Source: Borreliella spielmanii | GTDB lineage: Bacteria > Spirochaetota > Spirochaetia > Borreliales > Borreliaceae | Direction: 5' to 3' | NCBI RefSeq assembly: GCF_014201705.1 | Contig: NZ_JACHFA010000001.1 | Span: forward strand, 62,001-126,000 | Length of the DNA: 64,000 nt | In this document: one piece after another, positions 20,066 through 28,450 of the stretch | Layout of the letters: each line of letters begins with the position of its first letter | Numbering within the stretch: the stretch's first letter is position 1 | Notes under the pieces: generated by a model | What the model was told of the DNA's origin: nothing | The model's input: the letters and a program-made list of their open reading frames with translations, nothing else | Databases searched by the model: none | Position numbers and translations under genes: made by a program

Positions 20066-20643
20066 ACATTTACCTTTTTAACATATAAATTATTATCTTT
20101 AATGTATTTTAACACACCAAAGGGTAGTAAATAGCTAACAGGAAATCCATTTGCAATTCTATTTCTAATCTCTGATGAGGAGATGGGTATTATTTTATTA
20201 TCTACATAAATATGCTTAAAAGAACTTTTAAGCCTTTCTTTGTAGATTCTGTGAGCAATAACAAGATCAACAGAGCTTGCAATACTTTGAGGATCTTTCC
20301 ATGAATCAAAATTTTGAAAAAGATCATCGCCAATGACCAAAAAAAGTTTATCGTTTTTATATTTTTTTTTAACACAAGAAATAGTATCAACGGTATAAGT
20401 TATCCCACCATTTATTATGTCACAATCATCTATGAACATTTTATTTTCATTCTCTAATGCAAGCTTGAGCATATCTATTCTATTTTTAATACTAACGCCC
20501 TCCCCAATCAATTTATGAGCCGGATTGCAAGTAGGAATAAATACTACCTTGTCAATATTTAATAAATATTCTATCTCTTTGGCTAAAAAAATATGCCCTA
20601 TATGAACTGGATTATAAGTACCTCCCAATATTGCAATTCTCAT
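20062..20643 (-). CDS. nadD: Nicotinate-nucleotide adenylyltransferase
   Basis: Makes the dinucleotide precursor of NAD in the cytoplasm. 193 aa, normal length. [12 protein letters not shown] at residues 8-19 holds the H-x-G-H nucleotidyltransferase motif, and [10 protein letters not shown] near the C-terminus is the second conserved ATP site. The [10 protein letters not shown] segment contacts substrate. Clustered with obgE, rsfS and the LCP-like gene; start codon ATG at 20643, 82 bases after obgE. Confidence 0.95.
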   Translation of the reverse strand: MRIAILGGTYNPVHIGHIFLAKEIEYLLNIDKVVFIPTCNPAHKLIGEGVSIKNRIDMLKLALENENKMFIDDCDIINGGITYTVDTISCVKKKYKNDKLFLVIGDDLFQNFDSWKDPQSIASSVDLVIAHRIYKERLKSSFKHIYVDNKIIPISSSEIRNRIANGFPVSYLLPFGVLKYIKDNNLYVKKVNV

Positions 20644-20725
20644 AAATTATTTTTTCCTAAATCAAATTTGACATCCCAAAACCAAGCCTTAAAAATAAAA
20701 AAGCTCACAATACAAATCAATTTTA

Positions 20726-21712
20726 TTAAAAAGTTTTAGCCAAAATAAAAAATTCTTTAATAAGTTCATCAATCCCCCTATTTTCATAAATAGAGATACC
20801 AACAATCTTTTCTTTTCTTAAAGCTTTTATCAAGCAATTAAAATTTTTCTCAGAACTATCCAAATCAAGCTTATTGGCAATAATAATTTTTTTTTTATTA
20901 AAAAGCTCATAGCTATAAGATTTTAATTCATTTAAAAGAATGTTATATGATTCTAAAAAATTTGCTTCAGAAATATCAATTACTAAAGCTAAAATTTTAG
21001 TTTTAGTGATATGTTTTAAAAACTTAGTCCCAAGCCCTACTCCAAAACTAGCACCTTTAATTATTCCTGGAATATCTGCAATTATTAGATCATTATAAGA
21101 ATATCTAAGTACGCCAAGATGGGGAATTTTTGTTGTAAAAGGATAATTTGCAACCCTAGATTTTGCTGAAGTTATTCTATTAAGAAGAGAAGATTTGCCG
21201 GCATTAGGAAGACCAACAAGTCCAATATCTGCCACCAAAAAAAGCTCAAGACGTACATTTAAGCTACTGCCCGATTCTCCAGGTTGAGCAAACCTTGGCG
21301 CTCTTCTAACCGAAGTTTTAAAATTCCAATTACCAAGACCGCCTCTGCCGCCTTTTAAAATAATAAATTCATCATTTAAATTTTCAAGCCTACACAAAAA
21401 AGTTTCATCATTTTCACTATAAATGTCTGTATTTGGGGGAACAAAAAGAATTAAATCTTTGCCATTAGCGCCACTTCTTCTAAAGCCCATTCCAGATTTA
21501 CCATTTTTAGCACAAAGCATATGGCCATTTTTGTAAAAAGATAAAGTTCGAAGATTTTCTCTCACCTTAAAAATTACACTACCGCCATTACCGCCATTTC
21601 CCCCATCTGGACCACCCTTTGCATTAAACTTTTCCCGCAAAAAAGAAACACACCCAGAACCACCATTACCTGAAACTACTGTTATACTTACAGAGTCCTT
21701 AAAGTTATACAA
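20726..21712 (-). CDS. obgE: GTPase ObgE/CgtA
   Basis: Ribosome-assembly and stress GTPase. 328 aa: glycine-rich Obg domain (1 to about 158, with GGNGGNGGSVIFKV), then the G domain with G1 GLPNAGKSSLL, G3 DIPGII and G4 NKLD. The variable C-terminal domain of some Obg proteins is missing, which is common in short members. The start is TTG at 21712 behind GGAGAAGG; the next residues (MYNFKDSVSI) match the usual Obg N-terminus, so the TTG is credible. It follows rplU-prp-rpmA, the classic arrangement. Confidence 0.95.
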   Translation of the reverse strand: MYNFKDSVSITVVSGNGGSGCVSFLREKFNAKGGPDGGNGGNGGSVIFKVRENLRTLSFYKNGHMLCAKNGKSGMGFRRSGANGKDLILFVPPNTDIYSENDETFLCRLENLNDEFIILKGGRGGLGNWNFKTSVRRAPRFAQPGESGSSLNVRLELFLVADIGLVGLPNAGKSSLLNRITSAKSRVANYPFTTKIPHLGVLRYSYNDLIIADIPGIIKGASFGVGLGTKFLKHITKTKILALVIDISEANFLESYNILLNELKSYSYELFNKKKIIIANKLDLDSSEKNFNCLIKALRKEKIVGISIYENRGIDELIKEFFILAKTF

Positions 21713-21754
21713 ACCTTCTCCAATTTTTCAATTAAAACTAAAAATAGTTATACA

Positions 21755-22000
21755 CTAAACAATGTTTACATATTTTCGACCCTTCAAAGTTTTAAACTCT
21801 ACTTTGCCAGATGAAAGCGCAAATATTGTATAGTCCCTTCCAAGGCCTACATTTTTACCCTTATGAAATTTTGTGCCTCTTTGTCTAACAATTATTTCTC
21901 CTGCTTTAACAAACTGACCACCACTTCTTTTAACTCCAAGTCGCTTAGATATAGAATCTCGTCCATTTTTTGAACTACCACCACTTTTACTTGTTGCCAT
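21755..22000 (-). CDS. rpmA: Ribosomal protein L27
   Basis: 81 aa large-subunit protein whose N-terminus reaches the peptidyl-transferase centre. The sequence begins [16 protein letters not shown], aligned directly with mature L27, followed by [11 protein letters not shown] and the conserved [13 protein letters not shown](K)NVG segment. There is no extra N-terminal leader of the Firmicutes type (the part removed by Prp), although a prp-like gene overlaps it by one base. Confidence 0.98.
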   Translation of the reverse strand: MATSKSGGSSKNGRDSISKRLGVKRSGGQFVKAGEIIVRQRGTKFHKGKNVGLGRDYTIFALSSGKVEFKTLKGRKYVNIV

Positions 22001-22320
22001 TAATTTTCCTCCAAAACTAATTTAATATCATTAGGATACTCAAAGCACAAATCGTTTATGCCTCTAATTAAAAATCTACTATAATAAAAAAGGCTCTCTT
22101 TACTCAAATCCTTAAAAAAGGGTTTAAATTCCAAATAACCTCTTTTCGAATTTTTTACAATAAAACCCTCACCTTCAAGATCAAGAACACTAAAAAAGGT
22201 TCTCAAAATAAAAGAAAAAGAAGCACATACAACGTTAACATTATTCTTGCCAATAGCATGGCCATCAGCTAAAAGATAAATAACTACATCGTCTTTTACT
22301 TTTACTAAAACATTAATCAA
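22000..22320 (-). CDS. prp: Prp-like cysteine protease (YsxB/DUF464 family)
   Basis: 106 aa. In Firmicutes Prp cuts a short leader from L27. The catalytic pair is visible: His in DGHA (about residue 20) and Cys in VVCASFSF (about residue 32). The gene sits exactly between rplU and rpmA, as in other bacteria. The start is TTG at 22320, 5 bases after the rplU stop. The L27 made next door has no leader to cut, so its substrate or role here is unclear. Confidence 0.85.
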   Translation of the reverse strand: MINVLVKVKDDVVIYLLADGHAIGKNNVNVVCASFSFILRTFFSVLDLEGEGFIVKNSKRGYLEFKPFFKDLSKESLFYYSRFLIRGINDLCFEYPNDIKLVLEEN

Positions 22321-22325
22321 TAAAC

Positions 22326-22637
22326 TTAAAAAACTATTTCATCAACCAAAATATAAGAATAAGTTTGTCTGTGCCCAACTTTTCTCTCACTTGATTTTCT
22401 TCTTCTATATCTGTAAGAAATAACCTTTTTATCTTTTTTATCTTCTTTATAGGTACATTTAATAAAAGAATTTATAACATAAGGTTTTCCTATTTTAATC
22501 TCCCCATCTTTATTAATAAGCAGAACACTATTAAATTCTAGCTTCTCTTTTTCAATAGGAGAAATTTTATCTATTTTTAAAAATTCGCCCTCAACAGCCT
22601 TATATTGCTTCCCATTTATTTCTACCAGTGCATACAT
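22326..22637 (-). CDS. rplU: Ribosomal protein L21
   Basis: 103 aa large-subunit protein. [25 protein letters not shown] opens like most L21 proteins, and [15 protein letters not shown](T)Y near the C-terminus is the rRNA-binding K-x-R-R-x-S-x-R-x-G-H-R motif. First gene of rplU-prp-rpmA-obgE. A 58-base gap separates it from apt. Confidence 0.97.
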   Translation of the reverse strand: MYALVEINGKQYKAVEGEFLKIDKISPIEKEKLEFNSVLLINKDGEIKIGKPYVINSFIKCTYKEDKKDKKVISYRYRRRKSSERKVGHRQTYSYILVDEIVF

Positions 22638-22695
22638 TACATTACCTCAACTAAATATTGTAAATTTAATAAAAAAGAAAAGTCAAGCATTAAAA

Positions 22696-23226
22696 TTAAT
22701 CATATCTTACAAGAGAATTAACCTCATAGCCTTCAAGGATGCGCCTACCATTAATACTACAAAGCTCAATAAAACAAAAAATATCCTTAACCTTGCCGCC
22801 AGCTTTCTCTAGCAAAATTGCAGAAGACTTTAAAGTTCCCCCGGTAGCTAATATATCATCTATTAAAAGAATATTGGAATACATTCTAACATCATCCTTG
22901 TGTACCTCTATTTTCCCAAAGCCATATTCAAGCTCATACTCTTCAGTAAAAACCTCTCTGGGTAATTTACCCTCTTTTCTAATTAAAACGAGGGGAAGTT
23001 GCATTTTTAAAGACAAAGGGGCGCCTATCAAATATCCCCTAGACTCAACAACCGCAATGCAATCGATCTTTTTAAGATTATAAAAAGAATATGCCTCATT
23101 TATTAACGAGGTATAAACTTCGGGTTTTAACAAAACACTAGTAATATCGTAAAAAAGAATACCCTTTTTAGGAAAATTGGGTACTTTTGCAATAAATTGA
23201 TCATAATACTCTGTTTTATTTTTCAT
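22696..23226 (-). CDS. apt: Adenine phosphoribosyltransferase
   Basis: Converts adenine and PRPP to AMP. 176 aa. PNFPKKGILFYDIT near the N-terminus is the family signature, and LLIDDILATGGTLKS (about 118-132) is the PRPP loop. VESRGYLIGAP is the adenine-binding part. In Borrelia, which lacks de novo purine synthesis, such salvage enzymes are central. It has its own ATG with AGGAGG nearby (complement of 23230-23236). Confidence 0.97.
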   Translation of the reverse strand: MKNKTEYYDQFIAKVPNFPKKGILFYDITSVLLKPEVYTSLINEAYSFYNLKKIDCIAVVESRGYLIGAPLSLKMQLPLVLIRKEGKLPREVFTEEYELEYGFGKIEVHKDDVRMYSNILLIDDILATGGTLKSSAILLEKAGGKVKDIFCFIELCSINGRRILEGYEVNSLVRYD

Positions 23227-23290
23227 AACCTCCTCTCATCCCATATATGTTTATGTATTTTTTCAAAAATAGTAAAACCAAAATCCAAAT

Positions 23291-23851
23291 TTATTTTTTT
23301 ACAGGAGGCGTTGGAACAAGATTATGTAAGTCTACTTTTGGTATTTCATCAACTTTAGCTCTTGTCCAAATTTTGCTTCTGCCAAAAATCCAAACTTTCC
23401 CCTTGGTAACAAGATTCCCGGTTTTACTATCAACACTCACCTCAGAATTATAAATTTTACCGTTTTTAGGATCTATTATTTTACCCCTATCCCACTTTTT
23501 AGAAGCAGAAGAATACTTAAGGCCCCACATAAAATCAAGACCCTCTATTGCAAGATTTTCAAACCCAACAACAGTATCTCCTGAAGGATTTTTAGCATCA
23601 TACTTTTTGCCGTCTTTTATTACAGTTAAAATTCGACCGCAAACTTCTCCATTATACTTATAAATATAAATAATAGAATTTTTTACATTACTCACATCAT
23701 CATAACCAACCCAATATCCTAAAACTTCATTTTCAAAATTAAGATTTTCAGCTTTGTCAATAATTTCCTTTTCATTTAAATCTTCTGAATTTGCAAATAA
23801 AAACATTACAAAACAAAAAAAAAGAAAAAACTTTAAAAAAGTTCTATTCAT
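23291..23851 (-). CDS. Exported DUF2147-family protein
   Basis: 186 aa. Signal peptide at residues 1-20 (hydrophobic core, then FANSED). Residues about 45-170 match the DUF2147 pattern: GYW, then IYKYNGEVCGRI, then D-x-x-N-P and LEG-type LDFMWGLKY, GKIIDPKNGKIY and VWIFGRSKIWTR. Function in this family is not established; it is a small beta-barrel fold expected in the periplasm or at the cell surface. It ends with PTPPVKK. Single gene, transcribed away from the flagellar operon. Confidence 0.85.
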   Translation of the reverse strand: MNRTFLKFFLFFCFVMFLFANSEDLNEKEIIDKAENLNFENEVLGYWVGYDDVSNVKNSIIYIYKYNGEVCGRILTVIKDGKKYDAKNPSGDTVVGFENLAIEGLDFMWGLKYSSASKKWDRGKIIDPKNGKIYNSEVSVDSKTGNLVTKGKVWIFGRSKIWTRAKVDEIPKVDLHNLVPTPPVKK

Positions 23852-24050
23852 TAATTCTCCTTAAAACTAATAATTCTAAATTATAGTTCTTTTTTAAATT
23901 ATTAACCTAAGATGAATATTTTAAATATTAGCCACAAACATCATTATACAACTTATTTTATAATTTTAATTATTAAGACAAAACCTTAGATAAAAACTAA
24001 ATAAAAATATTAAAAGAAGTAAAAAACAATGGGTCAGTTAATTGTTATAT

Positions 24051-24089
24051 AAGACAATTGATGCTAGTATTAATAAAGTTAATTGTCTT
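24051..24089 (+). promoter_or_regulatory. Inverted repeat in flagellar operon leader
   Basis: AAGACAATT (24051-24059) and AATTGTCTT (24081-24089) are perfect 9-base arms separated by 21 bases. The right arm touches the AAAGGA ribosome-binding site of flgF. A weak -10-like TATATA lies at 24046-24051 with no good -35. The hairpin would form in the leader of the rod operon and could hide the ribosome-binding site. Confidence 0.4.
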
Positions 24090-24102
24090 AAAGGATTTAA
24101 CC

Positions 24103-24951
24103 GTGGTAAGAGGAATTTATACAGCTGCCAGTGGAATGATGGCAGAAAGGCGAAAGCTTGATGTAGTGTCAAATAATTTGGCAAACATAGATCTTATTGG
24201 ATACAAAAAAGATTTATCCATTCAAAAGGCATTTCCAGAAATGCTAATAAGAAGACTAAATGATGATGGCCTTTATAAATTTCCTAAAGGGCATCTTGAA
24301 ACAGCTCCTATTGTAGGCAAGCTGGGAACAGGGGTTGAAGAAAATGAGATATATACAATATTTGAACAAGGCCCATTAAAAACTACTGGCAATCCATTAG
24401 ATTTAGCACTAACTGATCAAGGATTTTTTGTAATACAAACTTCAGATGGAGAAAGATATACAAGAAATGGCTCTTTTACTATTGGAAAAGAAGGAATTCT
24501 TGTTACAAAAAACGGATTTCCTGTTCTTGGAGAAAAAGGATATATATATCTAAAAAAAAATAATTTTAAAATAACACCTCAAGGACAAATCTTTCACAAT
24601 TCAAACTTTGCATCAAACCCTAAAAGACTTGTTAGTGAGCATGAAAATTCTTGGGAAAATTATGAACTGCTTGATACCATCAGAATCGTAAATTTTGAAA
24701 ATCCTAGATTTCTCAAAAAACAGGGAAATTCTTTATGGATTGATACAAAAACATCTGGCAAAGCACAAGAAATTGATGTATCATTAAGGCCTAAAATAGA
24801 AACAGAAGCGCTAGAAGCTTCCAATGTTAATGCAGTTAAGGAAATGGTTTTAATGATTGAAATCAACAGAGCTTACGAAGCTAACCAAAAAACAATACAA
24901 ACTGAAGATAGCCTTTTGGGAAAATTAATAAATGAAATTGGAAAATATTAA
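24103..24951 (+). CDS. flgF: Flagellar proximal rod protein FlgF (FlhO)
   Basis: Rod component of the periplasmic flagellum; called FlhO in spirochetes. The true start is GTG at 24103, 7 bases after AAAGGA, giving MVRGIYTAASGMMAERRK, the standard opening of this family; an earlier in-frame ATG at 24058 has no ribosome-binding site. 282 aa. Residues 5-40 (NNLANIDLIGYKKD) are the flagella basal-body rod domain; the C-terminal EALEASNVNAVKEMVLMIEINRAYEANQK motif is the FlgG/F-type coiled-coil end. First gene of flgF-flgG-flgA-flgI-flgJ. Confidence 0.94.
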   Translation: MVRGIYTAASGMMAERRKLDVVSNNLANIDLIGYKKDLSIQKAFPEMLIRRLNDDGLYKFPKGHLETAPIVGKLGTGVEENEIYTIFEQGPLKTTGNPLDLALTDQGFFVIQTSDGERYTRNGSFTIGKEGILVTKNGFPVLGEKGYIYLKKNNFKITPQGQIFHNSNFASNPKRLVSEHENSWENYELLDTIRIVNFENPRFLKKQGNSLWIDTKTSGKAQEIDVSLRPKIETEALEASNVNAVKEMVLMIEINRAYEANQKTIQTEDSLLGKLINEIGKY

Positions 24952-24963
24952 GGAGCATATTTT

Positions 24964-25761
24964 ATGATGAGAGCATTATGGACAGCAGCAAGCGGAATGA
25001 CTGCGCAACAATACAATGTAGATACAATTGCTAATAATCTTTCAAATGTAAATACTACAGGATTTAAAAAAATAAGAGCAGAATTTGAGGATTTGATTTA
25101 CCAAACCCAAAACAGAGCAGGAACTCCTGCAACTGAAAATACCTTAAGACCGCTTGGAAATCAAGTTGGTCACGGAACAAAAATTGCTGCTACTCAGAGA
25201 ATATTCGAACAGGGGAAAATGCAATCCACCAATTTACTCACAGATATTGCTATTGAAGGAGATGGATTTTACAAAATTCTTCTACCTGATGGAACTTATG
25301 CATATACTAGGGATGGATCATTTAAAATCGACTCTAATCGGGAGCTTGTAACAAGCCAAGGATACAAGGTATTGCCTAATATATTCTTTCCAGAAGAATA
25401 TATCCAAAACTCAATTACAATATCTGAACAAGGAATAGTGTCGGTAAAAATTGATAACAGTAACGAACCAATAGAACTTGGACAAATTGAAATATCAAGA
25501 TTTGTTAATCCTGCAGGGCTAAATGCTATTGGAAGTAATTTATTTAAAGAAACAGCTGGATCAGGCCAAGAAATAGCCGGAATACCGGGAAGTGAGGGCA
25601 TGGGAAGACTAAGGCAAGGTATTCTTGAAATGTCAAATGTATCTATTGCTGAAGAAATGGTGACAATGATAGTAGCCCAAAGAGCTTATGAAATAAACTC
25701 AAAAGCTATTCAAACTTCCGACAATATGTTGGGAATCGCAAATAATTTAAAAAGGCAATAA
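24964..25761 (+). CDS. flgG: Flagellar distal rod protein FlgG
   Basis: Distal rod subunit. 265 aa, normal length. N-terminal MMRALWTAASGMTAQQYNVD and NNLSNVNTTGFKK form the rod domain; the middle is the D1 beta domain; the C-terminal SNVSIAEEMVTMIVAQRAYEINSK motif is typical of FlgG. 12 bases after flgF with AAGGAG before the ATG. The flgA reading frame begins 2 bases after its stop. Confidence 0.97.
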   Translation: MMRALWTAASGMTAQQYNVDTIANNLSNVNTTGFKKIRAEFEDLIYQTQNRAGTPATENTLRPLGNQVGHGTKIAATQRIFEQGKMQSTNLLTDIAIEGDGFYKILLPDGTYAYTRDGSFKIDSNRELVTSQGYKVLPNIFFPEEYIQNSITISEQGIVSVKIDNSNEPIELGQIEISRFVNPAGLNAIGSNLFKETAGSGQEIAGIPGSEGMGRLRQGILEMSNVSIAEEMVTMIVAQRAYEINSKAIQTSDNMLGIANNLKRQ

Positions 25762-25762
25762 A

Positions 25763-26395
25763 ATAAAAAAAAAATTATTTATATTTATTTTATTTTTCAC
25801 AACAAGCTCAATTATGGGTGCTAGTTGTGATTTATGCTTCAACATTGCTCCTAGTAAGACATACTTCTTTTCAAAAAAGTATTCAAAAATATGCAATAAT
25901 CAAAACTTATCAAAAATATATATTCCCCCACATTTAACTAAAAAATCAATAATTTTTGAAATGATTTATTACATTACAAAAAATCTATCAAATGAAAATA
26001 TCTATATACTTCAATTTAACTTTGATGAATCTGAAATAAATATAGAAGACAAATTTTTCAAAAAAATAAAATTTAAAGTAAAAAGCAACAACTTATATAA
26101 AAATATTCCAATTCAAAAAACTCTAGTTTATTATGCAAAAAACTTTGAAAGTTATAAAAGACATAATTACATTAATATATATATTGACATAATTGAACCT
26201 ATTGTATTTGCAAAAGAAAATCTAAAAAAAAATGAAATCCTTAATGAACACAATATCTACTTTAAATACAAAATTAACACAACCAGGATAAATGATGTTT
26301 TAAGCCTAAATGAACTAAATAATAGTAAATATAAAGTTATACGTAACACAATTAAAAATGAAGAGATAAAGTTAAACAAAGTGCAAAAAGAATAA
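25763..26395 (+). CDS. flgA: FlgA, P-ring chaperone, with apparent ATA start
   Basis: Periplasmic chaperone for P-ring assembly; 210 aa if started at 25763. The first ATG (25814) would remove the signal peptide. In-frame codons between the preceding stop (25748-25750) and that ATG encode KKKLFIFILFFTTSSIMGA, a textbook signal peptide, but contain no ATG, GTG or TTG. ATA at 25763 lies 7 bases after AAAAAGG, which suggests it is the start. The C-terminal half has the SAF-like AKENLKKNEILNEHNI segment (about residues 145-165) seen in FlgA. The call rests on that segment, size and position between flgG and flgI. Confidence 0.8.
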   Translation: MKKKLFIFILFFTTSSIMGASCDLCFNIAPSKTYFFSKKYSKICNNQNLSKIYIPPHLTKKSIIFEMIYYITKNLSNENIYILQFNFDESEINIEDKFFKKIKFKVKSNNLYKNIPIQKTLVYYAKNFESYKRHNYINIYIDIIEPIVFAKENLKKNEILNEHNIYFKYKINTTRINDVLSLNELNNSKYKVIRNTIKNEEIKLNKVQKE

Positions 26396-26498
26396 TGCTT
26401 TATTTTATCTTCCTCAATTTACTAAAAAAGTTTTATTAAATTATAATAATTGATATAAAATAGTAGATATTAAAAGAATAAAATAAATAGAGCAAAGA

Positions 26499-27185
26499 AT
26501 GAACAAACTAATGTTAATTGCATGTGCGACAAGCCCATTAGCCCAAGCAAACAAAGCTTCAACAAGACTAAAAGCAGAACAATTATTTAACAATAATCTG
26601 CCTGAAAGCACAAAATTAACAGAAATTGCAAATATTTGCTCCACAAACACAAATTTTTTAACGGGTATTAAAATAGTAGAGAATCTTCACGGAAAAGAAG
26701 ACTCTCTAAAAGAAAAAGACCTTATACATAAAATTTTAGAAGAAAACAATACAATAGATGAAATAAGCCTTAATAATATAGAAAGCAAAAATATTGCACT
26801 AATCAATGTCGGTCACCAAATAAAAAGCAATGCAATCAAGGGCTCAATACATAAAGCTTACATTGCATCAATATTAGACTCAAAAAGTTTAACAAATGGA
26901 ATACTTTTAAAAACAAATCTTAAAAATAACGCGGGAGAAATAATAGCAATCGCGCCAGGAATTATAAATAATAAGAACAAATTAAAAGGATCTGAATACA
27001 CTCCCAATTGCACCATAGATGGTGTAATAATAAATAAGAATCAAAACATTATTAACTACAATTACAATATAATTCTTAAAAAAGGAAACTATACATTAAT
27101 AAATATAATTCATAAAATATTAGCCTCAAAAAAAATCAACAACAAAATCAAATCGGTTATCTTGGAGGAAGTTAATGGAAACTAA
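26499..27185 (+). CDS. flgI: Shortened, diverged P-ring protein FlgI
   Basis: 228 aa, versus roughly 330-370 for FlgI. Residues 36-150 follow the FlgI N-terminal half: KLTEIANICSTNTNFLTGI, then IESKNIALINV, then ILDSKSLTNGILLKTNL and GEIIAIAPG. The normally invariant G-x-G-L-V-x-G-L-x-G-T-G-D motif reads GIKIVENLHGKED, so most glycines are lost. The protein jumps from NNKIKS straight to VILEEVNGN; from memory B. burgdorferi FlgI ends with a similar LILEEIDGN about 100 residues later, so an in-frame internal deletion is likely. The signal peptide is also short. It still overlaps flgJ by 11 bases. Possibly nonfunctional. Confidence 0.75.
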   Translation: MNKLMLIACATSPLAQANKASTRLKAEQLFNNNLPESTKLTEIANICSTNTNFLTGIKIVENLHGKEDSLKEKDLIHKILEENNTIDEISLNNIESKNIALINVGHQIKSNAIKGSIHKAYIASILDSKSLTNGILLKTNLKNNAGEIIAIAPGIINNKNKLKGSEYTPNCTIDGVIINKNQNIINYNYNIILKKGNYTLINIIHKILASKKINNKIKSVILEEVNGN

Positions 27186-27495
27186 AATTAATTTACAAAA
27201 TTTAAAATTTAAAAACCAAATAAATAATTTTAAAAATCCGGTAGAAACAAAAAAATCCTTTCAAAAAAACGAAGAACTTCGAAAAGCCTCTTTAGAATTT
27301 GAAGCTATATTTATAAAGCAAATGCTTAATAGCATGAAAAAAACTCTCAACAAAGACCAAAATCTACTAAGCGGAGGCCAAGTAGAAGAAATTTTTGAAG
27401 ACATGCTTTACGAACAAAGAGCAAAACAAATAACACAATCTCAAAGCTTCGGAATTGCCAATTTGATTTACAATCAATTGGATAAAAATAAATAA
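27175..27495 (+). CDS. flgJ: Rod-cap protein FlgJ (rod-binding domain only)
   Basis: 106 aa, corresponding only to the N-terminal rod-binding domain of enteric FlgJ: RKASLEFEAIFIKQMLNSMKKTL (about 40-62), GGQVEEIFEDMLYEQRAKQI and a closing IANLIYNQL. The muramidase domain is absent, as in other spirochetes. It caps the growing rod in the periplasm. The start overlaps flgI by 11 bases. It is the last gene before the rpoS promoter; transcripts reading through could extend into rpoS. Confidence 0.93.
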   Translation: METKINLQNLKFKNQINNFKNPVETKKSFQKNEELRKASLEFEAIFIKQMLNSMKKTLNKDQNLLSGGQVEEIFEDMLYEQRAKQITQSQSFGIANLIYNQLDKNK

Positions 27496-27526
27496 TTCTA
27501 AAACACTCTACCTTGAAATTATAGCT

Positions 27527-27565
27527 GCCAATTTAATTTAATAAATGGTTTTAAATTAAATTGGC
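27527..27565. promoter_or_regulatory. 15-bp inverted repeat over the rpoS -24 box; BosR-box-like
   Basis: GCCAATTTAATTTAA (27527-27541) is perfectly repeated in inverse at 27551-27565 around a 9-base loop. The right arm contains the GG of the sigma-54 -24 element. Both arms contain ATTTAA/TTAAAT words like those I remember for the BosR box upstream of rpoS. In B. burgdorferi BosR is needed for rpoS transcription. Seen: the repeat. Inferred: BosR binding. Confidence 0.6.
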
Positions 27566-27577
27566 ACAATTTTTGCA
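27562..27577 (+). promoter_or_regulatory. Sigma-54 promoter of rpoS
   Basis: TGGCAC (27562-27567) and TTGCA (27573-27577) give the -24 GG and -12 GC with the exact 10-base spacing; transcription should start near 27588, about 57 bases before rpoS. In B. burgdorferi rpoS is transcribed by RpoN with activator Rrp2, whose gene is at 35096-36454. Confidence 0.93.
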
Positions 27578-27644
27578 TGCAAATTAAGTAAGTATTAAAA
27601 ACTTAATCACAATAGTTCAAAAAAAGGGGAGAAAAATATACCAT

Positions 27645-28445
27645 ATGAATATATTTAGTAACGAGGATTTAAACATATATTTAAAATCGGTAAGAGAACA
27701 TAAGCTAATTACTCACGAAGAAGAGATTCAACTTGCAGGACAAATACAAAGAGGCAACGCACAAGCAAAAAATAAAATGATAAATGCAAATTTGCGACTT
27801 GTTTTAAAAATAATAAAAAGATACGCGGGCAAAGGACTAAAAATTGAGGACTTAATTCAAGAAGGCAACTTGGGATTAATAAGAGCTGCTGAAAAATATG
27901 ATCCGAATAAAAACACTAAATTTTCAACTTATGCATCTTTTTGGATCAAACAATCGCTCCAAAGAGCATTAAACACTAAAACTAGATTGGTAAAAGTCCC
28001 ATACAGAAAAGAAAATCTAATACTACAAATAAACAAATATTTAACAGAAGAAGAAAAATCGCCCAAAAAAGAAGAAATAATGAAAAGATTCAATCTGTCT
28101 CCTGCTCAATATATAAAAATTATTCCTTATCTTGAAAAAGAATATTCTCTAGATAAAGAAATAGAGGGATCTGAAAATTCAACACTCTTGAATCTATATG
28201 AGGATAATTCTTTTAACCCTGAAATTACCCTCGAACAAGACTCAACTATAAAACATTTAAATTACATACTTGAAACAAAATTAACTGAAAAGGAAAGGTA
28301 TATAATCAAAAAAAGATATAACCTAGACAATAATCCTAAAAAGAGCACCTTAAAAGATATTTCAACAGAACTTGGAATATCATCAGAAACTGTAAGACAA
28401 ATTGAAAAAAGGGTTCTTAAAAAACTAAAAGAAGAAATAAATTAA
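27645..28445 (+). CDS. rpoS: Alternative sigma factor RpoS
   Basis: Sigma-70-family factor that in B. burgdorferi controls genes for tick-to-mammal transmission. 266 aa. Residues about 50-120 hold region 2 (NLRLVLKIIKRYAGKGLKIEDLIQEGNLGL, then AAEKYDPNK and FSTYASFWIKQSLQRAL); region 3 follows; region 4 near the C-terminus has the helix-turn-helix TLKDISTELGISSETVRQIEKR. Region 1.1 is absent. Start ATG at 27645 after GGGGAG. It has its own sigma-54 promoter and an overlapping inverted repeat, and a long hairpin begins 6 bases after its stop. Confidence 0.96.
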   Translation: MNIFSNEDLNIYLKSVREHKLITHEEEIQLAGQIQRGNAQAKNKMINANLRLVLKIIKRYAGKGLKIEDLIQEGNLGLIRAAEKYDPNKNTKFSTYASFWIKQSLQRALNTKTRLVKVPYRKENLILQINKYLTEEEKSPKKEEIMKRFNLSPAQYIKIIPYLEKEYSLDKEIEGSENSTLLNLYEDNSFNPEITLEQDSTIKHLNYILETKLTEKERYIIKKRYNLDNNPKKSTLKDISTELGISSETVRQIEKRVLKKLKEEIN

Positions 28446-28450
28446 CATTG

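Noticed and set aside
24058..24102. Upstream ATG for flgF at 24058
   Set aside because: No ribosome-binding site, and the extra 15 residues do not occur in FlgF/FlhO proteins; GTG at 24103 fits both.
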